Source of the DNA: an uncultured Clostridia bacterium
GTDB taxonomy: Bacteria > Bacillota > Clostridia > Monoglobales > Monoglobaceae
Direction: 5' to 3'
NCBI GenBank assembly: GCA_947589045.1
Contig: CANQBQ010000011.1
Location: 1 to 64,000, forward strand
Length of the DNA: 64,000 nt
Below are positions 59,069-64,000 of this stretch, piece by piece (the first letter of the stretch is position 1; the number at the start of each line of letters is the position of its first letter). The notes under the pieces were generated by a model. That model was given only the letters and a program-made list of their open reading frames with translations, ran no database searches and was not told the origin of the DNA. The translations under genes and the position numbers were made by a program.

Positions 59069-59098
59069 AAGTCGGGCGATTGCCCGACTTTTTGTTTT
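59066..59098. terminator. Bidirectional terminator
   Basis: AAAAAGTCGGGC, loop gatt, GCCCGACTTTTT then GTTTT. It ends the decayed toxin module on the plus strand and the AbrB gene on the minus strand. Confidence 0.9.
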
Positions 59099-59274
59099 CA
59101 GCATTTTTCGGCGCCTGTTTCCTCGCGCTTTTTTAAGTATATAACGTCGTTGTCGGCGTCCAATGTGAAAATGAGCGTATCTTTCGGCTTTAACTCGAGA
59201 TACAGCCTTACGTCTACGGGTATCGTCACCCTACCCGCATTGTCCAATTCTCTCTTAAAATAAAACTGCTTCAT
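59098..59274 (-). CDS. Small SpoVT/AbrB-family regulator
   Basis: Single-domain AbrB-type protein of 58 residues (MKQFYFKRELDNAGRVTIPV, then DVRLYLELKPKDTLIFTLDADNDVIYLKKRE). GRVTIPxxVRxxLxLxxxD is the AbrB signature. It lacks the C-terminal multimer domain of full AbrB. GGGAGG lies ahead of the ATG at 59274; the long frame back to 59445 runs through an RNA leader and is rejected. The leader has its own promoter and an intrinsic terminator just before this RBS, so expression may be controlled by transcription read-through. Confidence 0.82.
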   Translation of the reverse strand: MKQFYFKRELDNAGRVTIPVDVRLYLELKPKDTLIFTLDADNDVIYLKKREETGAEKC

Positions 59275-59284
59275 ATGACCTTGC

Positions 59285-59483
59285 CTCCCAATAAAAAAAT
59301 GCGTGACCGAAGCCACGCACCGTAAAAAGCATGGCTCCTTTGTTGTCAAGCAAAGCCATAAAAGCGCTTTTCTGTCAGAAATGCCAGAGTACGTTTTTAT
59401 GAAAGAGTCATACATTTTTACCAAGTAAATGTATAACCCTGTCATTTCGTGACCAGATTAGCACTTTATTAACTTTGCTTGAC
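59285..59483 (-). ncRNA. Candidate structured leader RNA with attenuator
   Basis: From the promoter at 59490-59518 an RNA of about 190-200 nt runs to a terminator at 59292-59319. Visible helices in 5'-3' order: GTCA/TGAC (near 59440-59452), an 8-bp ATACATTT/AAATGTAT stem (59410-59434), TTTCT/AGAAA (59369-59382), a stem closing ATGGC/GCCAT with inner TTTG/CAAA (59331-59359), and the UUCG-capped terminator. I do not recognise a known riboswitch class or T-box. Confidence 0.55.
59292..59319 (-). terminator. UUCG-tetraloop terminator in the AbrB leader
   Basis: Minus strand TGCGTGGC (59312-59319), loop TTCG, GTCACGCA (59300-59307) then TTTTTTT. It ends a few bases before the AbrB RBS. Confidence 0.88.
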
Positions 59484-59489
59484 GGGCAT

Positions 59490-59518
59490 ATTGTATCATA
59501 TATCCCTTTTATTTGCAA
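59490..59518 (-). promoter_or_regulatory. Promoter of the AbrB leader RNA
   Basis: Minus strand TTGCAA (59513-59518), 17-bp spacer, TACAAT (59490-59495). Confidence 0.7.
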
Positions 59519-59560
59519 CAGAAATATGTCGAATTAAGCCGAGGTAAAAAAATAATTTAT

Positions 59561-59589
59561 TTGACTTTTCGGCGATACTGTGATATACT
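59561..59589 (+). promoter_or_regulatory. Sigma-A promoter of the CorC-type gene
   Basis: TTGACT (59561-59566), 17-bp spacer, TATACT (59584-59589). Confidence 0.8.
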
Positions 59590-59630
59590 GTCGTCAAATA
59601 AATTTTTATTCGGAGGTGTTGTTGTTCTTT

Positions 59631-60899
59631 ATGGACAGTGACAGTAGTACCAAGATTATTTTTTTGATTGTCTGTCTTATTCTTTCGGCGTTTTTTTCGG
59701 CCGCCGAAAGCGCATATACCGCTGTGAATAAAATAAGGCTTAAGAATTTGGCGTCCGAGGGGAACAAGCGCGCGGCGGTTGCGCTTAATCTTTCGGAAAA
59801 CTATAACAGTCTGCTTTCGACAATACTTGTCGGAAACAACATTGTAAATATTGCCGCGTCGTCGGTGGCAACGATTTTGTTTATAAAGCTGCTGCCCGAG
59901 GGTCTGAGCGTACACAGCGCGTCTATATCGACCGCTGTAATTACTATACTGGTCCTCATTTTCGGAGAGATTTCCCCAAAGACCATAGCTACCGACTCGC
60001 CCGAAAAGATTGCTATGCTTTTCGCGCGTCCGCTGAAGTTTTTGACGGTTATCCTCACTCCCTTAAACTTTCTGTTTGAGCTTTGGAAAAAAATGCTTGT
60101 GAAGATATTTCCTCCCAACTCGGACGGCATTACCGAGGAGGAGCTCTTAACCATTGTCGAGGAAGCACAGAGCGGCGGCGAGTTTAACGACGACGAAGCC
60201 GAGCTCATCCGCAACGCGATTGAATTTAACGACATTCAGGCGGACGAAATACACACTCCGCGAGTCAATGTGGTCGGAATAGACGTAAACTCGACCCGCG
60301 AGGAGGCGGACGAGGTGTTCAGCGAGTCGGGCTACTCGCGTCTGCCGGTCTATAAAGAAACGATTGACAATATTATAGGTATAGTAAATCAAAAGGATTT
60401 CTACAATGCCAACAACGCGGATAAAGACATCAGGCACCTTATGCACGCTCCGATTTACGCGATACCGTCCACCAAAATATCCGAGCTTCTCGCGATTTTG
60501 CAAAAGAGCAAGACCCATATCGCGGTGCTTATCGACGAGTACGGCGGCACCGTGGGAATTGTCACGCTGGAGGACATCCTGGAGGAGCTTGTGGGCGAGA
60601 TCTGGGATGAGCACGACGAAGTAATCGAAGAATTTTCAAAGACGGGCGAGAACAAGTACCGCATACTTTGCACCGCAAGTCTTGACGATATGTTTGAGAA
60701 ATTCGACCTCGAAAACAAATTCGATATTCCGACCGTCAGCGGTTGGGTAATCGAAACGATAGGCAGGCTTCCGAGAATAGGCGACACGTTTACATACGAA
60801 AACTTAGACGTGCGCGTTACAAAATGCGATTCCCGCCACGTTCTCGAAATCGAAGTGACCGCAAATCCCGTTGAGGACAATAAGAAAGATGAAGATTGA
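59631..60899 (+). CDS. CorC/HlyC-family CNNM membrane protein with CBS domains
   Basis: Membrane protein of the CNNM/CorC type, about 422 residues, implicated in Mg2+ or other cation transport. It has the DUF21 membrane domain ([33 protein letters not shown], four segments to about 150), two CBS domains (about 205-325; [13 protein letters not shown] and [18 protein letters not shown]), and a C-terminal CorC_HlyC domain ([15 protein letters not shown] ... [17 protein letters not shown]). ATG at 59631 is taken; TTG at 59622 is closer to the GGAGG (59612-59616) and equally possible. A frame back to 59580 overlaps the promoter. Confidence 0.9.
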   Translation: MDSDSSTKIIFLIVCLILSAFFSAAESAYTAVNKIRLKNLASEGNKRAAVALNLSENYNSLLSTILVGNNIVNIAASSVATILFIKLLPEGLSVHSASISTAVITILVLIFGEISPKTIATDSPEKIAMLFARPLKFLTVILTPLNFLFELWKKMLVKIFPPNSDGITEEELLTIVEEAQSGGEFNDDEAELIRNAIEFNDIQADEIHTPRVNVVGIDVNSTREEADEVFSESGYSRLPVYKETIDNIIGIVNQKDFYNANNADKDIRHLMHAPIYAIPSTKISELLAILQKSKTHIAVLIDEYGGTVGIVTLEDILEELVGEIWDEHDEVIEEFSKTGENKYRILCTASLDDMFEKFDLENKFDIPTVSGWVIETIGRLPRIGDTFTYENLDVRVTKCDSRHVLEIEVTANPVEDNKKDED

Positions 60900-60903
60900 T
60901 TTT

Positions 60904-60939
60904 AACCGAGCCGCAAGAAAAACCTGCGGCTCGGTTTTT
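60904..60939. terminator. Terminator between converging CorC and carrier genes
   Basis: AACCGAGCCGCA (60904-60915) pairs with TGCGGCTCGGTT (60925-60936), then TTT. It overlaps the stop of the minus-strand gene. Confidence 0.88.
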
Positions 60940-61963
60940 AAATTTTGTTCTCAAAAAACTCGGACGCGATAATCATCAGCATCCACGCCAGCCCCGCCCA
61001 GCCGAAAAATCCGTACAGATGCTCCACCAGCGACGAAAACTCAATGTAGGCGGGCAGAATTGCCGCGAGACAAAACAGCAGGCTGTATAAAATGCGCTCC
61101 CGATTGTCCTTCGCGTTTGTCTGAGCCAAAATGCCGAACCCGTTTGCGGCGGCGGTCGTGTACATCGCCAAAAGCAAAATTGCGGCGTAAAACTTTTCAA
61201 ACGCGCCGCCCCCGAAGCCCGACAGCGTAAAGAGGGGCAGCTCGCCGACGGCGGAGGCGAAGTTCGTTTTAAGCGCAAACCACACCAAAAAAATCAGCAC
61301 GCCCAAAATGCCGCCGCCCAAAAACGCGCCCGCCTTCGCGCTCCGTTTGCTGATGTAGGGGCGCAAAGGCACGAGTACCGCGCCGGCGGTTATGGTGTTG
61401 TAGCTGACGTATCTGAACGCCGCGGTCATATAGTTGTCCGCAGCCGCGAGCGAAAACGCGGGAACGCTCCACAGTGTCACCGATGCAACGCACAGATAGC
61501 TCATACCCAAAATTATAACGGGTACCAAAACCGTGTTAAGCGCGACTATCCCTCGGTTTCCCGCGGCAAGCGCGATAAAGCTCGCCGCCGCCATAAGCCA
61601 TATTCCGCGGCTTCTGCCGATATTAAAAAGCTCGCTCATAAGCGTGCCGCAGCCCGACAGCATAGTGAAAAACCCCGCAAACATAAAAAGCGTCACGAGG
61701 GCGCGCACTATCGGCGCGGCGCGCCCCGCGACGGCGCGTATGTACTCGTCAAAGGATTTTATGTTGTATTTGTAAGTCCTTTTCAAAATCAGAAATGCCA
61801 CGCATATAAACATAAGTGTTGCCGCGGCGACCCCGCTCAAATTGCGGGTGTTGTACTTCACAAAATAGCGCATTATTTCCTGACCCGAAGCAAAACCCGC
61901 TCCAATCACCAGCCCGACGTAGACAAAAGCAATCTTAAATCCGTTTTTTAAGTCCTCCTTCAA
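60938..61963 (-). CDS. YkvI-type membrane carrier
   Basis: Polytopic membrane protein of the YkvI family (APC-like fold), 341 residues with about ten segments. The N-terminus FKIAFVYVGLVIGAGFASGQEIMRYFV has the unwound-helix GAGFASGQE motif typical of this group of transporters. Later segments include VRALVTLFMFAGFFTMLSGCG and AILLLAMYTTAAANGFGILA. TTG at 61963 with GGGGG 8 bp upstream is the best start; GTG at 61972 sits on that site. Substrate unknown, probably an amino acid or similar small solute. Confidence 0.85.
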   Translation of the reverse strand: MKEDLKNGFKIAFVYVGLVIGAGFASGQEIMRYFVKYNTRNLSGVAAATLMFICVAFLILKRTYKYNIKSFDEYIRAVAGRAAPIVRALVTLFMFAGFFTMLSGCGTLMSELFNIGRSRGIWLMAAASFIALAAGNRGIVALNTVLVPVIILGMSYLCVASVTLWSVPAFSLAAADNYMTAAFRYVSYNTITAGAVLVPLRPYISKRSAKAGAFLGGGILGVLIFLVWFALKTNFASAVGELPLFTLSGFGGGAFEKFYAAILLLAMYTTAAANGFGILAQTNAKDNRERILYSLLFCLAAILPAYIEFSSLVEHLYGFFGWAGLAWMLMIIASEFFENKI

Positions 61964-62064
61964 ACGACACACCCCCTATAACTTGTGCTTTGCTTTTATG
62001 AAATAACTATATATTGAAAGTGCGGGTTTTATGCGAAAAATTTGAATTTTTTGGACAAAAAAAC

Positions 62065-62093
62065 TTGACAACGACCAAAAATTGTGTTATCAT
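62065..62093 (+). promoter_or_regulatory. Promoter of rpmG-secE-nusG
   Basis: TTGACA (62065-62070), 17-bp spacer, TATCAT (62088-62093). Confidence 0.8.
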
Positions 62094-62190
62094 AACTATA
62101 CCTCTCTGAAAGAGGCTTTATTTGTGTTGTAAAAGATTTGCATAATGTAAATTGATATAAGATAATATAATTCGGAAAGGAATGATACGG

Positions 62191-62340
62191 GTGAGGACTA
62201 AGATCACGCTTGCTTGCACCGAGTGCAAACAGAGGAATTACGACACTATGAAAAACAAGAAGAACGACCCTGACAGACTTGAAATGAACAAGTTTTGTCC
62301 TTTTTGCAGAAAGCATACTCTGCACAGAGAAACAAAGTAG
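62191..62340 (+). CDS. rpmG: 50S ribosomal protein L33 (zinc form)
   Basis: Small ribosomal protein of 49 residues. It starts at GTG 62191 ([20 protein letters not shown]) with AAAGGA 9 bp upstream, and ends [15 protein letters not shown] before TAG. Two CxxC pairs (CTEC and CPFC) make it a zinc-binding C+ paralogue. An ATG at 62182 in frame would place the start on the RBS. It opens the rpmG-secE-nusG set, the usual order in Firmicutes. Confidence 0.96.
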   Translation: MRTKITLACTECKQRNYDTMKNKKNDPDRLEMNKFCPFCRKHTLHRETK

Positions 62341-62385
62341 TACCGAAGCGATACGCAAATCGGTTATTTTAGGAGTGTAAAACTT

Positions 62386-62592
62386 ATGGAACAAGCTAAG
62401 AAAAATATAGGCTCACGAATTGTAAGCTGGGCAAAGGAGATTAAAAGCGAGCTTAAAAAGGTTGTATGGCCTTCGTTTGCAAAGGTCAGAAAGAATACCG
62501 TTATCGTAATTATATACGTCCTTCTTGTCGGCGTTGTAATTATGGCGCTTGACTGGGTGTTTACCTATCTCATCAACTTAATTATAAAGTAG
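62386..62592 (+). CDS. secE: Preprotein translocase subunit SecE
   Basis: Essential single-span subunit of SecYEG, 68 residues. The amphipathic part (SWAKEIKSELKKVVWPSFAKV, with the family motif ELKKVxWPS) precedes one membrane segment (VIVIIYVLLVGVVIMALDWVF). AGGAG precedes the ATG. It sits between rpmG and nusG. Confidence 0.97.
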   Translation: MEQAKKNIGSRIVSWAKEIKSELKKVVWPSFAKVRKNTVIVIIYVLLVGVVIMALDWVFTYLINLIIK

Positions 62593-62619
62593 GGAGGGAT
62601 CAGGGACCTTCCCGAAATT

Positions 62620-63144
62620 ATGGCTGAACAAGCGAAATGGTATGTAGCTCATACCTACTCAGGATATGAAAACAAAGTAAAAGCAAATATTGAAAAGGCC
62701 ATCGAGAACCGCAATATGCAGGATATTATCCTCGACATCCGCGTTCCGATGGAGGAAGTCGTTGAGATAAAGGACGACGTGCCGCGCAAGGTTATGCGTA
62801 AGACATTCCCGGGCTATATCATCGTAAAGATGATTATGACCAGCGAAAGCTGGTACGTCATCCGCAACACCAGAGGCGTTACGGGATTTGTCGGACCCGA
62901 GTCCAAGCCCGTTCCGCTGACCGAGGAGGAAATTGCCAAAATCGGTCTTGAAAGCGACAAGAAAGTGGTGCTCAGCTTTAATGTCGGCGATACCTTCCGC
63001 ATCAAATACGGTGCGCTCGAGGGCTCTGTCGGCGTTATCATCTCAATCGACACCGAAAAACAGCGCGTAAAGGCAAAGGTTGCGATGTTCGGCAGAGATA
63101 CCGACGTCGAGCTTGAGTATAACCAAATCGAAGCGCTGTCTTAA
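62620..63144 (+). CDS. nusG: Transcription termination/antitermination factor NusG
   Basis: Elongation factor binding RNA polymerase, 174 residues. The NGN domain (AKWYVAHTYSGYENKVKANIEK, RKTFPGYIIVKM, WYVIRNTRGVTGFVG) is followed by the KOW domain (GDTFRIKYGALEGSVGVIISID). It follows secE by 27 bp and precedes a leader with an L1 site ahead of rplK. Confidence 0.97.
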   Translation: MAEQAKWYVAHTYSGYENKVKANIEKAIENRNMQDIILDIRVPMEEVVEIKDDVPRKVMRKTFPGYIIVKMIMTSESWYVIRNTRGVTGFVGPESKPVPLTEEEIAKIGLESDKKVVLSFNVGDTFRIKYGALEGSVGVIISIDTEKQRVKAKVAMFGRDTDVELEYNQIEALS

Positions 63145-63272
63145 CTTAAGAACCTACCGCGTCTGCACGGCAGACGTTTCATCAGCCGCAGCGTTTTGCT
63201 TCGGCAAGGTGGGAGGGGCGGCTTTGACCGCTCCGATAATACCACGTTTGTGAATAAAAGGAGGTGTTTTAA
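63145..63272 (+). promoter_or_regulatory. Structured leader between nusG and rplK
   Basis: CGTCTG-cacgg-CAGACG (63160-63176), GCCG-c-AGC / GCT-t-CGGC (about 63185-63205), then the L1-site mimic at 63208-63245. AAAGGAGGTG provides the rplK RBS. Confidence 0.6.
63208..63245 (+). promoter_or_regulatory. Ribosomal protein L1 binding-site mimic ahead of rplK
   Basis: GGTGGGAG (63208-63215) and GATAATACCAC (63235-63245) close a GGCGG/CCGCT hairpin. The 23S rRNA L1 site has GGUGGGAG...GUGAAAUACCACC, a near match in both strands of the internal loop. L1 is known to repress its own operon through such mimics. Confidence 0.8.
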
Positions 63273-63698
63273 ATGGCTCAGAAAATTACCGGTTACATTA
63301 AACTTCAAATTGCCGCGGGAAAGGCTACACCGGCTCCTCCGGTTGGTCCCGCGCTCGGTCAGCACGGCGTTAACATTATGGACTTTTGTAAGCAGTTCAA
63401 TGAGAAAACCGCTCAGCAGGCAGGTCTTGTAATCCCTGTTGTTATCACGGTTTATCAGGACAGAAGCTTCTCGTTCATAACCAAAACTCCGCCCGCCGCA
63501 GTCCTTATCAAAAAGGCTTGCAAAATCGAAAGCGGAAGCGGCGTGCCGAACAAGACCAAGGTGGCTCAGATTTCAAAGGCCGACCTTAAATCCATTGCCG
63601 AAACCAAGATGGCAGACTTAAATGCCGCGTCGGTTGAAGCGGCTATGTCCATGATTGCGGGTACCGCAAGGTCGATGGGCGTTACGGTTGAGGAGTAA
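63273..63698 (+). CDS. rplK: 50S ribosomal protein L11
   Basis: Protein of the GTPase-associated centre, 141 residues. N-terminal [40 protein letters not shown] and C-terminal rRNA-binding domain ([30 protein letters not shown]) are complete. AAAGGAGG precedes the ATG. Followed by rplA. Confidence 0.98.
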   Translation: MAQKITGYIKLQIAAGKATPAPPVGPALGQHGVNIMDFCKQFNEKTAQQAGLVIPVVITVYQDRSFSFITKTPPAAVLIKKACKIESGSGVPNKTKVAQISKADLKSIAETKMADLNAASVEAAMSMIAGTARSMGVTVEE

Positions 63699-63718
63699 TC
63701 CCAATCGGCTTGAAATTA

Positions 63719-63751
63719 GTGGGAGAGGCATACTTTGCCTTGTTTAACCAC
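63719..63751 (+). promoter_or_regulatory. Second L1 binding-site mimic, ahead of rplA
   Basis: GTGGGAG (63719-63725), AGGCA-tact-TTGCCT stem, then GTTTAACCAC (to 63751). Same layout as the site at 63208-63245, slightly less close to the rRNA. Confidence 0.65.
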
Positions 63752-63768
63752 AGATAGGAGAAAAATTC

Positions 63769-64000
63769 ATGAGTGCAGGTAAAAAGTATCAAGAGAGCGC
63801 AAAGCTCATTGAAAAAGGAAAGTTATATGATGCCGCCGAAGCTCTTGAGTTGGTTTGCAAGACCGCAAAGGCTAAGTTCGACGAGACGATCGAGCTTCAT
63901 ATAAAGCTCGGCGTTGACTCCCGTCACGCAGACCAGCAGGTAAGAGGCGCGGTTGTACTTCCCAACGGAACGGGTAAAGACGTCCGTGTGCTTGTTTTCG
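63769..64000 (+). CDS. rplA: 50S ribosomal protein L1 (5' part, runs off window)
   Basis: First 77 residues of L1: [20 protein letters not shown], then the conserved [25 protein letters not shown] and [14 protein letters not shown] lies ahead of the ATG at 63769. The rest lies beyond the right edge. L1 should bind the two upstream mimic sites and control rplK-rplA translation. Confidence 0.96.
   Translation, partial: MSAGKKYQESAKLIEKGKLYDAAEALELVCKTAKAKFDETIELHIKLGVDSRHADQQVRGAVVLPNGTGKDVRVLVF

Noticed and set aside
58976-59263. 95-codon ORF read as one protein
   Set aside because: Only the first 27 codons from 58988 resemble a toxin; the remainder is antisense to the AbrB gene at 59098-59274.
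59275-59445. 57-codon N-terminal extension of the small AbrB protein
   Set aside because: No RBS, non-AbrB-like residues, and the DNA contains a terminator with a UUCG loop; the RBS before 59274 fits the short form.
1-64000. CRISPR array, prophage or insertion sequence
   Set aside because: No regularly spaced repeats, transposase, integrase or phage structural gene was found; the toxin-antitoxin genes and hairpin repeats are the only mobile-like features.

Overview
The window is about 64 kb of chromosome from a low-GC Gram-positive bacterium, most likely an anaerobic, probably gut-associated member of the Clostridia. Pointers to this are a PolC-type replicase, ctsR-mcsA-mcsB-clpC, mreB and a WalR-type regulator, a threonyl-tRNA synthetase without a TGS domain, an oxygen-sensitive [FeFe] hydrogenase, a dockerin protein and an S-layer-homology (SLH) protein. 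Genes are moderately GC-rich and gaps are AT-rich. Many promoters are near-perfect sigma-A types (TTGACA, 17 bp, TATAAT). Stop codons are standard, and TAG is used normally by several intact genes. Several genes here (parAB with parS, gyrA, serS, rlmH, walR, secE-nusG-rplKA) usually lie near oriC in Firmicutes, but dnaA and the origin are not seen.

Layout: 0.4-1.2 kb rplM-rpsI. 1.3-2.1 kb a HigBA-type toxin-antitoxin pair with a palindromic operator. 2.3-3.1 kb a DUF1275 membrane protein. 3.3-9.3 kb a very large secreted GH3 glycosidase, split by one in-frame TAG and ending in a rhodanese domain, divergent from an AraC regulator. 10.3-10.6 kb a repeat-rich gap. 10.7-14.6 kb a glycosyltransferase/CsaB fusion, a DUF815 ATPase and a small jelly-roll-like protein. 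14.8-23.2 kb housekeeping genes (thrS, D-2-hydroxyacid dehydrogenase, gyrA, bioY with a BirA operator, HAD phosphatase, thiamine pyrophosphokinase, VTT membrane protein). 23.3 kb tRNA-Leu, then a second toxin-antitoxin pair.

24.1-31.6 kb is the most accessory-looking block. It holds a secreted GHL10-type protein, then an operon of a 1.6-kDa-residue-scale M60-like metalloprotease (about 1633 residues) with an internal dockerin, followed 11 bp later by a small SLH protein whose N-terminal domain looks cohesin-like. The operon promoter abuts two 11-bp direct repeats spaced 22 bp. The CsaB-type pyruvyltransferase at 10.7 kb is the enzyme class that makes the wall polymer SLH domains bind, so the two loci may form one surface-display system.

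31.8-36.4 kb has a [FeFe] hydrogenase, an Eis-like acetyltransferase and an ABC exporter. 36.5-41.0 kb is the CtsR heat-shock operon with its operator. 41.2-49.5 kb has metY, mreB-fabZ (with WalR-box repeats at the mreB promoter) and ispG-polC. 49.7-51.6 kb has two parS sites and parA-parB. 51.8-58.5 kb has serS, an 11-bp-period response-regulator box, walR without a kinase, rlmH, a phosphodiester glycosidase and citrate synthase. 58.5-59.6 kb has a decayed AbrB/RelE pair and a second AbrB gene behind a structured leader RNA with an intrinsic terminator. 59.6-62.0 kb has a CorC-type protein and a YkvI-type carrier. 62.1-64.0 kb has rpmG-secE-nusG-rplK-rplA with two L1-binding-site mimics; rplA runs off the window.
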